NCBI RefSeq assembly: GCF_022829285.1
Contig: NZ_JAKSYI010000112.1
Coordinates: forward strand, 1 to 64,000
Reading direction: 5' to 3'
Length of the DNA: 64,000 nucleotides
From: Methylobacterium sp. J-078
GTDB taxonomy: Bacteria; Pseudomonadota; Alphaproteobacteria; Rhizobiales; Beijerinckiaceae
The first letter of the stretch is position 1. Every line of letters begins with the position of its first letter. A program made the translations under genes and the position numbers. The notes beneath the pieces were generated by a model. The model had not been told where the DNA came from. It did no database searches and was given only the letters and a program-made list of their open reading frames with translations. Of the stretch, positions 9,822-19,957 are shown piece by piece.

Positions 9822-10844
9822 TCAGGCGCCCGGCGCGAGGCCGGTGAGCTTGAGGACAAAGGCGACGACGACGACCGAGACGAGCGAGAGCGGCAGGAAG
9901 ACCTTCCAACCGAGGCGCATGAGCTGGTCGTAGCGGTAGCGGGGCACCATGGCCTTCACCATGGCGATCATGAAGAACAGGAAGCTGGCCTTGAGGGCGA
10001 ACCAGATCAGGCCCGGCACCCAGGTGAAGGGCGCGAACGGGATCGGCGAGAGCCATCCGCCGAGGAACAGCACCGTGCCGAGCGCGCACATGGTCATGAT
10101 GGCCACGTACTCGCCCAGCATGAAGAGCAGGTACGGGGTCGAGGAATACTCGACCATGTAGCCCGCGACCAACTCAGATTCGGCCTCCGGCAGGTCGAAG
10201 GGCGGGCGGTTCGTCTCGGCGAGCGCCGAGATGAAGAACACCACGAACATCGGGAACAGCCAGAGCCAGTACCAGCCGAGGATGCCGAGCGAAGTGTCCT
10301 GCGCCATGACGATGCGCGAAAGGTTGAGGGAGCCGGCGCAGAGCAGGACGCAGATGATGACGAACCCGAGAGAGACCTCGTAGGAGATCATCTGCGCGGC
10401 CGAGCGCAGCGCGCCCAGGAAGGCGTATTTCGAGTTCGAGGCCCAGCCGCCCATGAGGACGCCGTACACGCCGAGCGACGAGATCGCGAAGATGTAGGTG
10501 ATGCCGACGTTGAGATCGGCGATGGCCCAGCCCTCGGCCAGCGGAATCACCGCCCAGGCGGCGAGCGCCAGGGTGGCGAAGACCAGGGGCGCCAGCAGGA
10601 ACAGCGCCTTGTTGGCGCCGGCCGGGATGATCGGCTCCTTCAGGACGAACTTCAGGAGATCGGCGAAGGACTGGAACAGGCCCCAGGGCCCGACCACGTT
10701 GGGGCCGCGACGCAGCTGCACCGCCGCCCAGATCTTGCGGTCGGCCAGCAAGGCATAGGCGATGAAGACGAGGAGCAGCGCCAGGAGCACGAAGCTCTTG
10801 AGCGCAAGCAGCAGGACGGTGCCGAGGATTTCCCAGAAGGTCAT
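9822..10844 (-). CDS. nuoH: NADH-quinone oxidoreductase subunit H
   Basis: This 340-residue ND1 subunit forms the quinone-entry chamber of complex I. The family motifs [20 protein letters not shown], the [23 protein letters not shown] segment (here [19 protein letters not shown]) and [20 protein letters not shown] are all present, including the acidic loop at the quinone tunnel. About eight membrane helices are seen. It begins with ATG 12 bases after nuoG ends. Length and motifs are complete. Confidence 0.96.
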   Translation of the reverse strand: MTFWEILGTVLLLALKSFVLLALLLVFIAYALLADRKIWAAVQLRRGPNVVGPWGLFQSFADLLKFVLKEPIIPAGANKALFLLAPLVFATLALAAWAVIPLAEGWAIADLNVGITYIFAISSLGVYGVLMGGWASNSKYAFLGALRSAAQMISYEVSLGFVIICVLLCAGSLNLSRIVMAQDTSLGILGWYWLWLFPMFVVFFISALAETNRPPFDLPEAESELVAGYMVEYSSTPYLLFMLGEYVAIMTMCALGTVLFLGGWLSPIPFAPFTWVPGLIWFALKASFLFFMIAMVKAMVPRYRYDQLMRLGWKVFLPLSLVSVVVVAFVLKLTGLAPGA

Positions 10845-10856
10845 CGCAGGAGATCC

Positions 10857-12938
10857 TTATTCGGCCGCTTCGAGGCCGCGCACCCGGGCGAGGCTCGAAC
10901 ACTCGGCGAGCACGCGCGAGGCGCGGGCGATCGCGTTGCTGAGGTAGAAGTCCGGGACCGCCGCGACGAAACCGGTGCGGGTGGGCTCGCCGCCGAGGCC
11001 CGACAGGGTCTCCAGGGTGGTGACCGCATCGCTCGGCGCGATGGCGTCGAGGGCGGCGAAGTGCGGATGCTCGGCGTAGAGCGCCCGGCGCAGGGCGCTC
11101 AGCGAATCGAACGGCAGGCGCTTACCCAGCACGTCGGACAGGGCCCGCAGGATCGCCCAATCCTCGCGGGCGTCGCCCGGCGGGAAGCCGGCGCGGTTGG
11201 TGGTCTGCACGCGGCCCTCGAGGTTGACGTAGGTGGCGCTCTTCTCGGTGTAGGCGGCCCCCGGCAGGACGACGTCGGCGCGGGTGGCGCCCCGGTCCCC
11301 GTGGGTGCCCTGGTAGACCACGAAGGCGCCCGGCCCGATCTCGACCTCGTCGGCGCCGAGGCTGAAGACCACGTCGAGAGCGCCGGCCTGGGTCATCCCG
11401 GCGAAATCGAGGCCGCCCTCTGCCGGCACGAAGCCGAGATCGAGGGCGCCGACGCGGGCGGCCGCGGTCTGGAGCACGCCGAAGCCGCTCCACTCGGGCA
11501 TGACCGCGCCGATGTCCTTGGCGAGCTTCGACGCGGCGGCGAGGATCGCAGCGCCGTCCGGCCGGGCGAGCGCGCCCGTGCCGACGATGATCAGGGGCCG
11601 GTTCGCCGCCTTCAGCGCCTCGCCGAAGCTGTGCTGGCCGGAGGCGAGATCGGCCAGGGTCTCGGGGCCGGCACCGAGATAGGTATGGGGATAGGTGAGG
11701 TCGACCGCCTCGCCGATGAGACCGACCGCCAGCGGCCCCATGCGCCAGCGCTTGCGGATGCGGACGTTGAGGAGGGAGGCCTCCAGGCGCGGATTCGTGC
11801 CAACGAGGAGGATCGCGTCCGCTTCCTCGATTCCGTCGATGCTGGTGCCGAGGGTGTAGGCAGCCCGGCCCCAGGCCGGATCGATGGCCTCGCCGGCCTG
11901 TCGGCAATCGAGGTTCGTTACCCCGAGGGACGTCATGAGCGCCTTGAGGGCGTAAATTTCTTCGACACCCGCAAGGTCGCCGACCACGGCGCCGATGCGC
12001 TTCGGGTCGGTGCCCTTCACCTTGGCGGCGATGGCAGCGAAGGCCTCGCCCCAGGAGGCGGGGCGAAGGCGGCCGTTCTCGCGCAGATACGGCCGGTCGA
12101 GGCGCTGGGTGCGCAGGCCGTCCACGGCGTGGCGGGTCTTGTCGGAGATCCACTCCTCGTTGATGCCCTCATGAACGCGCGGCTCGATCTGCATGACCTC
12201 GCGGCCGCGGGCATCGACCCGGATGGCGCAGCCGACCGCATCCATCACGTCGACGGACTCGGTCTTCGACAACTCCCAGGGCCGGACCTCGTAGCTCTGC
12301 GGCTTGTGGACGAGGGCGCCCACGGGGCAGAGGTCGGCCACGTTGCCCTGCAACTCCGAACCCATGGCGGATTCGAGGTAACTCGTGATCTCCATGTCCT
12401 CGCCGCGCCCGATGGCGCCGAGGTCCGGTACGCCGGCCACCTCCGCGAGGAAGCGGACGCAGCGCGTGCAGTGGATGCAGCGGTTCATGGCGGTCCGCAC
12501 TAGCGGACCGATGTACTTCTCTTCCACCGCGCGCTTGTTCTCGCCGTAGCGGGTCGAGTCGACGCCGTAGGCCATCGCCTGATCTTGCAGGTCGCAATGG
12601 CCGCCCTGGTCGCAGATCGGACAGTCGAGGGGGTGATTGATGAGGAGGAACTCCATCACCCCCTCGCGCGCCTTCTTGGTCTGGCCGGAGCGCGTCAGCA
12701 CCTCCGGCGGCTCGCCGTTGGGGCCGGGCCGGCAATCCTTGACCGCGTAGGCGCAGGAGGCCACGGGCTTCGGGGCGCCCTTCAGCTCGACAAGACACAT
12801 CCGGCAATTGCCCGCGATGGACAGCCGCTCATGGAAGCAGAAGCGCGGAATCTCCGCGCCCGCCGCCTCACAGGCCTGGAGCAGCGTGTACTCCGCCGGA
12901 ACATCGACCTCGGTGCCGTCGACGACGATCTTGGTCAT
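10857..12938 (-). CDS. nuoG: NADH-quinone oxidoreductase subunit G
   Basis: This 693-residue peripheral-arm subunit of complex I has an N-terminal [2Fe-2S] domain with ligands in CFHERLSIAGNCRMC and a later cysteine (N1b). Next come the His-Cys ligand region around CPICDQGGHC (N5) and CIHCTRCVRF plus DLCPVGAL (N4). A molybdopterin-oxidoreductase-like but cofactor-free body makes up the rest. Length fits the alphaproteobacterial and mitochondrial 75-kDa type rather than the longer E. coli type. Start ATG at 12938. Confidence 0.96.
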   Translation of the reverse strand: MTKIVVDGTEVDVPAEYTLLQACEAAGAEIPRFCFHERLSIAGNCRMCLVELKGAPKPVASCAYAVKDCRPGPNGEPPEVLTRSGQTKKAREGVMEFLLINHPLDCPICDQGGHCDLQDQAMAYGVDSTRYGENKRAVEEKYIGPLVRTAMNRCIHCTRCVRFLAEVAGVPDLGAIGRGEDMEITSYLESAMGSELQGNVADLCPVGALVHKPQSYEVRPWELSKTESVDVMDAVGCAIRVDARGREVMQIEPRVHEGINEEWISDKTRHAVDGLRTQRLDRPYLRENGRLRPASWGEAFAAIAAKVKGTDPKRIGAVVGDLAGVEEIYALKALMTSLGVTNLDCRQAGEAIDPAWGRAAYTLGTSIDGIEEADAILLVGTNPRLEASLLNVRIRKRWRMGPLAVGLIGEAVDLTYPHTYLGAGPETLADLASGQHSFGEALKAANRPLIIVGTGALARPDGAAILAAASKLAKDIGAVMPEWSGFGVLQTAAARVGALDLGFVPAEGGLDFAGMTQAGALDVVFSLGADEVEIGPGAFVVYQGTHGDRGATRADVVLPGAAYTEKSATYVNLEGRVQTTNRAGFPPGDAREDWAILRALSDVLGKRLPFDSLSALRRALYAEHPHFAALDAIAPSDAVTTLETLSGLGGEPTRTGFVAAVPDFYLSNAIARASRVLAECSSLARVRGLEAAE

Positions 12939-12981
12939 GCGTGGGTCTCAGGTTCGAATTCGGGTTGATGCGAGGCGCGGA

Positions 12982-14283
12982 TCACTCCGCCGCCATCGGC
13001 ACCGGATCGGAATGAGGATTGGCGCTGTAACGGTCGATGCGCTTCTCGATCTCCGGCCGGAAGTGCCGGATGAGCCCCTGGATCGGCCAGGCCGCCGCGT
13101 CGCCGAGGGCGCAGATCGTGTGGCCCTCGATCTGCTTCGTCACGTCGAGCAGCATGTCGATCTCGCGACGTTGCGCGCGCCCCTCGGCCATGCGCAGCAT
13201 CACGCGCCACATCCAGCCCGTGCCCTCGCGGCAGGGCGTGCACTGGCCGCAGGATTCGTGCTTGTAGAAGTACGCGATGCGGGCGATCGCCGAGACGATG
13301 TCGGTGGACCGGTCGAGGACGATCACCGCCGCCGTTCCGAGGCCGGAGCCGAGGTTCTTGAGCGTGTCGAAGTCCATCTTGGCGTCGATGATCTGCTCGG
13401 CCGGCACCAGGGGCACCGAGGAGCCGCCGGGAATGGAGCAGAGCAGGTTGTCCCAGCCGCCACGCATGCCGCCGCAATGCTTGTCGACGAGTTCGCGGAA
13501 GGTGATCCCGAGCTCTTCCTCGACGTTGCAGGGCTTGTTGACGTGCCCGGAGACGCAGAACAGCTTGGTGCCGGTGTTGTTCTTGCCGCCGAGGCCGGCG
13601 AACCAGGCGCCGCCCCGTCGCAGGATCGTGCCCGCCACCGCGATCGACTCGACGTTGTTTACCGTCGTCGGGCAGCCATAGAGGCCCATGTTCGCCGGGA
13701 ACGGGGGCTTCAGGCGCGGCATGCCCTTCTTGCCCTCGAGGCTCTCCAGCAGCGCCGTCTCCTCGCCGCAGATGTAGGCACCGGCGCCGTGGTGGACGTA
13801 GATGTCGAAGGGGTAACCGTGGACGTTGTCCTTGCCGACGAGTCTCGCCGCATAGGCTTCGTCCACCGCGCGCTGGAGGGCGTGCTTCTCAGCCACGTAC
13901 TCGCCGCGGATGTAGATGTAGCAGGCATGGGCCGCCATCGCGAAGGAGGCGAGCATGCAGCCCTCGATCAGGAGATGCGGATCGTGCCGCATGATCTCCC
14001 GGTCCTTGCAGGTGCCCGGCTCCGACTCGTCGGCGTTGACGACGAGGTAGTGCGGGCGCCCATCGGACTTCTTGGGCATGAACGACCACTTGAGGCCGGT
14101 GGGAAAGCCGGCGCCGCCGCGCCCGCGCAGCCCCGACTGCTTCATCTCGTCGATGATCCAGTCGCGGCCCATCTCGAGCAGGAACTTCGTGCCGTCCCAG
14201 GCACCGCGCTGCTTGGCCGCGTCCAGGCCCGGCGAGTGCAGGCCGTAGAGGTTCGTGAAGATGCGATCCTGATCGGCGAGCAT
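12982..14283 (-). CDS. nuoF: NADH-quinone oxidoreductase subunit F (NADH-binding)
   Basis: This subunit oxidises NADH through FMN and passes electrons to [4Fe-4S] cluster N3. From ATG at 14283 ([14 protein letters not shown]) it has 433 residues; a longer upstream frame overlaps nuoE and is unlikely. Visible motifs are [16 protein letters not shown] (FMN/NADH binding), [19 protein letters not shown], and the iron-sulfur ligand motif [11 protein letters not shown] followed by a distal cysteine. The start ATG is preceded directly by the nuoE stop (TGA at 14285-14287), so translation is probably coupled. Confidence 0.96.
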   Translation of the reverse strand: MLADQDRIFTNLYGLHSPGLDAAKQRGAWDGTKFLLEMGRDWIIDEMKQSGLRGRGGAGFPTGLKWSFMPKKSDGRPHYLVVNADESEPGTCKDREIMRHDPHLLIEGCMLASFAMAAHACYIYIRGEYVAEKHALQRAVDEAYAARLVGKDNVHGYPFDIYVHHGAGAYICGEETALLESLEGKKGMPRLKPPFPANMGLYGCPTTVNNVESIAVAGTILRRGGAWFAGLGGKNNTGTKLFCVSGHVNKPCNVEEELGITFRELVDKHCGGMRGGWDNLLCSIPGGSSVPLVPAEQIIDAKMDFDTLKNLGSGLGTAAVIVLDRSTDIVSAIARIAYFYKHESCGQCTPCREGTGWMWRVMLRMAEGRAQRREIDMLLDVTKQIEGHTICALGDAAAWPIQGLIRHFRPEIEKRIDRYSANPHSDPVPMAAE

Positions 14284-14284
14284 G

Positions 14285-15334
14285 TCAGTTCCCCTTCTTG
14301 GGGTCGGACGGGTGGGGAGCGGAAGCAGGTGCCGGCGCATCGGCGCTGGCGCCCGAATTCACCGGCTGCGGCGGCGGTTCGTTGCGAGGCAGCGCCGACT
14401 GCGTACCCGCTTCGGCGCCGGCCGCCTCGGCCTTCGCGATGGTCTCGGGCGCGGCGGGGGCCGACTTATTCGGCTGGGCCGTCGATTCCGTGCGGTCGGC
14501 GGCATCCACCTTGTCGCCGGCCTTCACAGGCGTCTCGCCGGCGGCCGCGCGCTGGGCCGGGGCATCCGTGGCAGACGTACCCACTGCGCGACCGGCATCC
14601 GGACGGGCGGGCTTCGGATCGGAGGCGGCGCGCTGCTCTGAGGACGCAGCCTCCGCCTTGCCGGCCTCGTTCTCTTCGTCCTTCTGCTCGAAGCGCTTGC
14701 GCCACGCACCCACCCGCGAGCCATCGAACAGGGTCGCGTCGGTCAACGTGTCGGCGCCCCCGAGGGGTTCGGAAGAGGTCCGGCCGACCTGGGAACCGAT
14801 CTTCACGGGACGTCCGGCGGCCAGATCGTCCATGAGCTTGCCCAGGAGATCCGGCGTCAGGTCCTCATAGTAATCCTGGTTGATCTGCGCCATCGGCGCG
14901 TTGCAGCAGGCACCCAGGCACTCGACCTCGAGCCAGGAGAAGTTGCCGTCGGCACTCACGTGGCCCGGCGCGCCGAGGCGATGGTGCAGGTAATCCTTCA
15001 ACCCGCGGGCGCCGCAGGAATCGCACGGTACCGTGCCGCAGAGCTGGATCCAGAACTTGCCCACCGGCTCCAGGGCGAACATCGTGTAGAAGGTCGCGAC
15101 TTCGAGCACCCGGATATGCGGCATGCCGAGTTCGTCGGCCACCGCTTCGATGGCCTTCTGCGGCAGCCAGCCACCGTTCTGCTCCTGCGCCTTCCACAGC
15201 AGCGGGATCACGGCCGAGGCCTGACGCCCCTCCGGGTATTTTTCGATTTGCCCTTTGGCCCAGTCGGCGTTCTCGGATGAGAACGCGAAGGCGGCGGGCT
15301 GTTCGGAGGCGGGGGCGAGTCTGCGGTTGGCCAT
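14285..15334 (-). CDS. nuoE: NADH-quinone oxidoreductase subunit E with long Ala/Pro-rich C-terminal tail
   Basis: NuoE carries the off-path [2Fe-2S] cluster N1a. From ATG at 15334 ([12 protein letters not shown]) it has 349 residues. The thioredoxin-like domain fills about residues 20-215, with cluster ligands C99, C104, C139 and C143 in CGTVPC and CLGAC. Typical NuoE is 160-220 residues; here residues 221-349 form a charged, Ala/Pro/Glu-rich, low-complexity and probably disordered tail. Extended tails occur in some Rhizobiales NuoE proteins, and this frame continues directly up to nuoF, so I take it as real. The function of the tail is unknown. Confidence 0.93.
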   Translation of the reverse strand: MANRRLAPASEQPAAFAFSSENADWAKGQIEKYPEGRQASAVIPLLWKAQEQNGGWLPQKAIEAVADELGMPHIRVLEVATFYTMFALEPVGKFWIQLCGTVPCDSCGARGLKDYLHHRLGAPGHVSADGNFSWLEVECLGACCNAPMAQINQDYYEDLTPDLLGKLMDDLAAGRPVKIGSQVGRTSSEPLGGADTLTDATLFDGSRVGAWRKRFEQKDEENEAGKAEAASSEQRAASDPKPARPDAGRAVGTSATDAPAQRAAAGETPVKAGDKVDAADRTESTAQPNKSAPAAPETIAKAEAAGAEAGTQSALPRNEPPPQPVNSGASADAPAPASAPHPSDPKKGN

Positions 15335-15353
15335 CAGTTCTGAACCTTGATCC

Positions 15354-16544
15354 TCACCGGTCCACTTCGCCGAACACGATGTCCAGCGTGCCGAGCACGC
15401 AGGACACGTCGGCCAGCATGTGGCCGCGGCACATCCAGTCCATCGCCTGGAGATGGGCGAATCCCGGAGCGCGGATCTTGCAGCGGTAAGGCTTGTTGGT
15501 GCCGTCGGAGACGAGGTAGACGCCGAACTCGCCCTTGGGCGCTTCGACGGCCGCATAGACCTCACCGGCCGGCACGTGGAAACCTTCGGTGTAGAGCTTG
15601 AAGTGGTGGATGAGCGCTTCCATCGAGCGCTTCATCTCGCGGCGGGGCGGAGGCGCGATCTTGCCGTCGGTGGCGGCGATCGGACCTTGGCCGGCAGGCT
15701 CGCGCAGCTTGGCGCAGCACTGCTTCATGATCTTCACGGATTCCCGCATTTCTTCCATGCGGATGACCTGGCGATCGTAGGTGTCGCCGTTCTTGCCCAC
15801 GGGAATGTCAAATTCCATCTCCTCGTAGCACTCGTAGGGCTGCGATTTCCGCAGGTCCCACGGGATGCCGGAGCCGCGCACCATCACGCCCGAGAAGCCC
15901 CAGGCCATGGCCTCGTCCACGGTGACGATGCCGATGTCGACGTTGCGCTGCTTGAAGATGCGGTTGCCCATGACGAGGTTGTCGAGATCGTCGACCACCT
16001 GCAGGAAGGGGTCGCAGAACGCCTCGATGTCGTCGATCAGCACGGGCGGCAGGTCCTGGTGCACGCCGCCGGGCCGGAAGTAGTTGGCGTGGAGACGCGC
16101 CCCCGAAGCGCGCTCGTAGAAGATCATCAGCTTCTCGCGCTCTTCGAACCCCCAGAGCGGGGGCGTGAGCGCGCCGACATCCATCGCCTGCGTGGTGACG
16201 TTGAGAAGATGCGAGAGGATGCGGCCGATCTCGCAGAACAGCACGCGGATCAGCTGCGCGCGGCGCGGAACCTGGAGGCCGAGCAGCTTCTCGATGCCGA
16301 GGCAGAAGGCGTGCTCCTGGTTCATCGGCGAGACGTAGTCGAGCCTGTCGAAATAGGGCGTCGCCTGAAGGTAGGTCTTGTGCTCGATCAGCTTCTCGGT
16401 GCCGCGATGAAGCAGGCCGATATGCGGATCGACCCGCTCGACGATCTCGCCGTCGAGTTCGAGCACGAGGCGCAGCACGCCGTGCGCCGCCGGGTGCTGC
16501 GGTCCGAAGTTGATCGCGAAGTTGCGGATATTGTGCTCGGTCAT
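15354..16544 (-). CDS. nuoD: NADH-quinone oxidoreductase subunit D
   Basis: This 396-residue 49-kDa subunit builds the quinone-reduction site with NuoB. The quinone-loop motif [20 protein letters not shown] is near the start. The segments [22 protein letters not shown] and [16 protein letters not shown], and the C-terminal DIVFGEVDR, are all diagnostic of the hydrogenase-like NuoD family. It starts with ATG 16 bases after the nuoC stop. NuoC and NuoD are separate proteins here, unlike the E. coli fusion. Confidence 0.97.
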   Translation of the reverse strand: MTEHNIRNFAINFGPQHPAAHGVLRLVLELDGEIVERVDPHIGLLHRGTEKLIEHKTYLQATPYFDRLDYVSPMNQEHAFCLGIEKLLGLQVPRRAQLIRVLFCEIGRILSHLLNVTTQAMDVGALTPPLWGFEEREKLMIFYERASGARLHANYFRPGGVHQDLPPVLIDDIEAFCDPFLQVVDDLDNLVMGNRIFKQRNVDIGIVTVDEAMAWGFSGVMVRGSGIPWDLRKSQPYECYEEMEFDIPVGKNGDTYDRQVIRMEEMRESVKIMKQCCAKLREPAGQGPIAATDGKIAPPPRREMKRSMEALIHHFKLYTEGFHVPAGEVYAAVEAPKGEFGVYLVSDGTNKPYRCKIRAPGFAHLQAMDWMCRGHMLADVSCVLGTLDIVFGEVDR

Positions 16545-16560
16545 GGCCTCGCTCCGCCGC

Positions 16561-17208
16561 TCAGGCCGACTTCTTCTCGTCGCCCGGGAGCACGTACTCG
16601 GTGCCCTCCCATGGCGAGAGGAAGTCGAAGTTCCGGAATTCCTGGGTGAGCTTCACGGGCTCGTAGACCACGCGCGCCTCGTCCTGGTCGTAACGGACCT
16701 CGACGAAGCCAGTGAGCGGAAAGTCCTTGCGCAAGGGGTGCCCCTCGAAACCGTAATCGGTGAGCAGCCGGCGCAGGTCCGGGTGGCCCGAGAACAGGAT
16801 GCCGTAGAGGTCGTAGGTCTCGCGCTCGAACCAGTTGGCCGCCGGGAACACATCGATGACGGAAGGCACCGGGCTCTGGTCGTCGGTCTGCACCTTCACG
16901 CGGATGCGGGTGTTATGGCGCAGGGAGAGCAGGTGGTAGACCACGTCGAAGCGCTTTTCGCGAGACGGATAGTCGGCCCCGCAGATGTCGATGAAGCAGC
17001 GGAAGGCGCAGGCCGGGTCGTCGCGCAGGTAGGTCAGCGCGTAGACGATATCGCTGGCCTGCACCACGAGGGTCAGTTCACCGAACGCGATGGTGCGTGA
17101 GACGATGGCGGGCCCCAGGGCGCCGGCGACGTGGTCGCCGATTCGCTGAAGGGCGCCGATGCCGGATTCGGGCGCCGTATGGGCGAGAATGCTGATGCCG
17201 TTTGTCAT
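16561..17208 (-). CDS. nuoC: NADH-quinone oxidoreductase subunit C
   Basis: This 215-residue 30-kDa subunit of the complex I connecting module has the family signature region [37 protein letters not shown] near residues 130-165. It has no cofactor and supports NuoD and NuoB. It starts with ATG 15 bases after nuoB. The N-terminal 30 residues vary between species; an alternative start further inside cannot be excluded. Confidence 0.96.
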   Translation of the reverse strand: MTNGISILAHTAPESGIGALQRIGDHVAGALGPAIVSRTIAFGELTLVVQASDIVYALTYLRDDPACAFRCFIDICGADYPSREKRFDVVYHLLSLRHNTRIRVKVQTDDQSPVPSVIDVFPAANWFERETYDLYGILFSGHPDLRRLLTDYGFEGHPLRKDFPLTGFVEVRYDQDEARVVYEPVKLTQEFRNFDFLSPWEGTEYVLPGDEKKSA

Positions 17209-17223
17209 GCGGTACGTCCTCCC

Positions 17224-17811
17224 TCAGCGCTCGATCGTGCCGGTTCGGCGGATCTTCTTCTGGAGTAGGAGCACGCCGTAGAGCAGCGCCTCGGCCGTGG
17301 GCGGGCAGCCCGGAACGTAGATGTCCACCGGCACCACCCGGTCGCAGCCGCGCACCACCGAGTAGGAATAGTGATAGTAGCCGCCGCCGTTGGCGCAGGA
17401 GCCCATCGAGATCACGTAGCGCGGCTCCGGCATCTGGTCGTAGACCTTGCGGAGCGCCGGGGCCATCTTGTTGGTGAGCGTGCCGGCGACGATCATCACG
17501 TCGGACTGGCGCGGGCTCCCACGCGGCGCGAAGCCGAAGCGCTCGCAATCGTAGCGCGGCATAGACATCTGCATCATCTCGACGGCACAGCAGGCGAGGC
17601 CGAAGGTCATCCACATCAGCGAGCCGGTGCGGGCCCAGTTGATGAGATCGTCCGTGGAGGTGACGAGGAAGCCGCGATCCGCGAGTTCGCTGTTGATCGA
17701 CAGGAAGGTCGGGTCGTTGGCACCCACGGGCAGGCCCGTATTGGGATCGATGATCCCCTTGGGGGCCGGTGCGATCGCCGGGGCGCGGGAGAGGTCGGGG
17801 CTGAAGGCCAT
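17224..17811 (-). CDS. nuoB: NADH-quinone oxidoreductase subunit B
   Basis: This 195-residue subunit carries the terminal [4Fe-4S] cluster N2 next to the quinone site. The tandem cysteines lie in [13 protein letters not shown], and the other ligands lie in [20 protein letters not shown] and [14 protein letters not shown]. The extended N-terminus is typical of Rhizobiales. It starts with ATG 60 bases downstream of nuoA. Confidence 0.97.
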   Translation of the reverse strand: MAFSPDLSRAPAIAPAPKGIIDPNTGLPVGANDPTFLSINSELADRGFLVTSTDDLINWARTGSLMWMTFGLACCAVEMMQMSMPRYDCERFGFAPRGSPRQSDVMIVAGTLTNKMAPALRKVYDQMPEPRYVISMGSCANGGGYYHYSYSVVRGCDRVVPVDIYVPGCPPTAEALLYGVLLLQKKIRRTGTIER

Positions 17812-17871
17812 CGGTTTCTCGGGATCAGGCTTCGGACGGTCGGACTTCGAGGATTGCGCGATTCGGGGGCG

Positions 17872-18237
17872 TTAGTCCCATTCGAGGGCGCCCTTGCGCC
17901 ACTCGTAGACGAAGCCGACGGTCAGAACGCCGAGGAAGGCCATCATCGACCACATGCCGAACCAGCCGAGTTCCCCGAAGGTGATGGCCCAGGGAAACAG
18001 GAACGCGACTTCGAGATCGAAGATGATGAACAGGATCGCCACGAGATAGAAGCGTACGTCGAACTTCATGCGCGCGTCATCGAACGCATTGAAACCGCAC
18101 TCGTAGGCCGACAGCTTCTCGGGATCGGGGCTGTTATAGGCAACGAGGAACGGTGCCACGAGGAGCGCCACGGCGATGAACATGGACACGCCGATGAAGA
18201 CGATGAGCGGCAGGTAATCTGCCATCAGGCCGGTCAT
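17872..18237 (-). CDS. nuoA: NADH-quinone oxidoreductase subunit A
   Basis: This 121-residue ND3 subunit has three membrane helices and the mobile loop motif [14 protein letters not shown], whose cysteine switches accessibility in the active/deactive transition. It is the promoter-proximal gene of the nuo operon. ATG at 18237 ([10 protein letters not shown]) gives the standard length; ATG at 18225 is an alternative. The upstream extension to 18306 has no family similarity. Confidence 0.95.
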   Translation of the reverse strand: MTGLMADYLPLIVFIGVSMFIAVALLVAPFLVAYNSPDPEKLSAYECGFNAFDDARMKFDVRFYLVAILFIIFDLEVAFLFPWAITFGELGWFGMWSMMAFLGVLTVGFVYEWRKGALEWD

Positions 18238-18661
18238 GCTGGACCTCTCGTGTTCGCGGGCATGCGGGGCGCCCAGGGCACGGCCGGCCACATGGAATTG
18301 CTCCAATGCCAGACTGCACGGGCGCGAGGCTTAGACGACCCCCCGAGGTGAAACAAGGGCGTCGTGCGTCGCACAAATTCGGCCATGCGCCTCAGGTAGT
18401 TCTCCTATCGTTCCGCACAACACGACCGATCCGCGCAGGGGAAACGGCGGCCGGCTTCTTGCAGGACCGATCAGCGGCCCAGCTGGTATACCAGACAGCG
18501 CGAACCAGGGATATCGGGGACATCTGGGACGAAGTGTCAGGCAGGGCTGGCGGACCCCGAACCTCGGGAACCATAACCTTGGCTGTCTGTTTCGTTCATG
18601 TCCCACTCAGGCCGGATCGCGTTAGGTCGGCGCAACAATTCGACCTCACAGGAGACGCTTC
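18238..18661. promoter_or_regulatory. Divergent intergenic region between nuoA and the glycosyltransferase gene
   Basis: These 424 bases separate divergently oriented genes and should hold the nuo promoter (minus) and the glycosyltransferase promoter (plus). I see no supported coding frame. A perfect 12-base palindrome CTGGTATACCAG lies at 18483-18494. A purine-rich ribosome binding site (AGGAG) stands ahead of the plus-strand GTG start at 18662. Core promoter boxes cannot be assigned with confidence by eye. Confidence 0.6.
18483..18494. promoter_or_regulatory. Perfect palindrome CTGGTATACCAG, possible GntR-type operator
   Basis: The 12-base perfect inverted repeat contains TGGT-AT-ACCA. It resembles operators of GntR-superfamily regulators, which often have GGT/ACC half sites. 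It lies 168 bases upstream of the glycosyltransferase start and 246 bases upstream of nuoA. No regulator gene is adjacent. Assignment is inference from the pattern only. Confidence 0.35.
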
Positions 18662-19795
18662 GTGCGCATTGCTCAGATTGCTCCGCTCTCGGAGGCGGTA
18701 CCCCCGAAGTTCTACGGCGGCACCGAGCGCGTGGTGTCCTGGATCACGGAGGAGCTGGTCCGCCAGGGCCACGACGTGACCCTGTTCGCGAGCGGCGATT
18801 CAGAGACTTCGGCCAAGCTGGCGGCCTGCACGCCGGAGGGCCTGCGCCTCCTCGGCTACCGGGACCACACCGCGAGCCATCTCGCCATGCTGCACCACGT
18901 GCACAAGCGGGCCCACGAATTCGATATCCTGCACTTCCACATCGACCTGCTTCAGTACCCGATGTTCGAGGATCTGAACCACAAGTGCCTCACGACGATG
19001 CACGGTCGCCTGGACGTGCCCGACTTCATGCCGGTCTACCGGACCTTCACGGGCATGCCCCTGGTGTCGATCTCGGACAACCAGCGTGATCCGATGCCCG
19101 AGAATGTCAACTGGCTCTCGACCATCCATCACGGACTGCCGGCGCAGAACTGCCCCTTCTACCCGGAGGCCAAGGGCGGCTACCTCGCGTTCCTCGGCCG
19201 CATCTCCCCGGAGAAGCGCCCCGACCGCGCCATCGAGATGGCGATCCGCTCGGGCGTCAAGCTCAAGATCGCCGCGAAGGTCGACAAGGCGGACCAGGAT
19301 TATTGGGACGAGGTCATCGAGCCGATGATCCACCATCCCCTCGTCGAGTTCATCGGCGAGATCAACGAGGAGCAGAAGAAGGACTTCCTCGGCAACGCCC
19401 TGGCGCTGGCCTTCCCGATCGACTGGCCGGAGCCCTTCGGCCTCGTCATGATCGAGGCGATGTCGGCCGGTACGCCGGTGATCGCGTTCCGCAACGGCTC
19501 CGTGCCGGAAGTCATCGCCGATGGCGTATCGGGCGTTCTCTGCGACTCGATGGACGATGCTGTGGAAGCCGTCGCCAAGGTCAAGACCATGAGCCGGGCC
19601 GGCGTGCGCAAGCACTTCGAGTCCCAGTTCACCGCCGAGTGCATGGTGCGCAAGTACGTGGCCGCCTACGAGCAGCTGCTCGCTGGCTCCGCCGACATCA
19701 TCAAACTGCCGCATGCCGGGGCGTTCTCCTCGCATTACGGCGAGATGAACGGCTCGTCCCTGCCGTCGATCTCCGTCGCGGCCATGCCGGCCTGA
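18662..19795 (+). CDS. Glycosyltransferase family 4 protein
   Basis: This 377-residue GT-B fold enzyme starts with GTG preceded by AGGAG. The N-terminus MRIAQIAPLSEAVPPKFYGGTERVV is the nucleotide-sugar glycosyltransferase pattern (GGTER loop). The C-terminal half has FLGRISPEKRPDRAIE and the donor-binding motif PEPFGLVMIEAMSAGTPVIAF with the family EX7E glutamates. The following gene is a glycogen-debranching-type enzyme, so a role in glucan or compatible-solute glycosylation is plausible, but the acceptor is unknown. A good terminator lies about 90 bases downstream, so the two genes may be separate transcripts. Confidence 0.9.
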   Translation: MRIAQIAPLSEAVPPKFYGGTERVVSWITEELVRQGHDVTLFASGDSETSAKLAACTPEGLRLLGYRDHTASHLAMLHHVHKRAHEFDILHFHIDLLQYPMFEDLNHKCLTTMHGRLDVPDFMPVYRTFTGMPLVSISDNQRDPMPENVNWLSTIHHGLPAQNCPFYPEAKGGYLAFLGRISPEKRPDRAIEMAIRSGVKLKIAAKVDKADQDYWDEVIEPMIHHPLVEFIGEINEEQKKDFLGNALALAFPIDWPEPFGLVMIEAMSAGTPVIAFRNGSVPEVIADGVSGVLCDSMDDAVEAVAKVKTMSRAGVRKHFESQFTAECMVRKYVAAYEQLLAGSADIIKLPHAGAFSSHYGEMNGSSLPSISVAAMPA

Positions 19796-19885
19796 CGACC
19801 GGTCCGCCGGGCCGTCCGGCATCGCTCTTGCTCGGTGCCGGTTCGGGCTGGCGCCGCAAGATTGCCGCACTACCTCTGCCTTTGA

Positions 19886-19924
19886 GGGCCGCCGCGCCGC
19901 AATTTTGCGACCGGCGGCCCTTTT
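19886..19924 (+). terminator. Rho-independent terminator after the glycosyltransferase gene
   Basis: GGGCCGCCG (19886-19894) pairs with CGGCGGCCC (19912-19920) and is followed immediately by TTTT. The stem is 9 perfect GC-rich pairs with a 17-base loop. Confidence 0.75.
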
Positions 19925-19957
19925 CGATTCGACCCCCATCTCCGGAGACGCGCAGGC

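Noticed and set aside
9801..12503. 900-codon plus-strand frame over nuoH and nuoG
   Set aside because: Acidic low-complexity shadow frame. The minus-strand NuoH and NuoG have all cofactor motifs.
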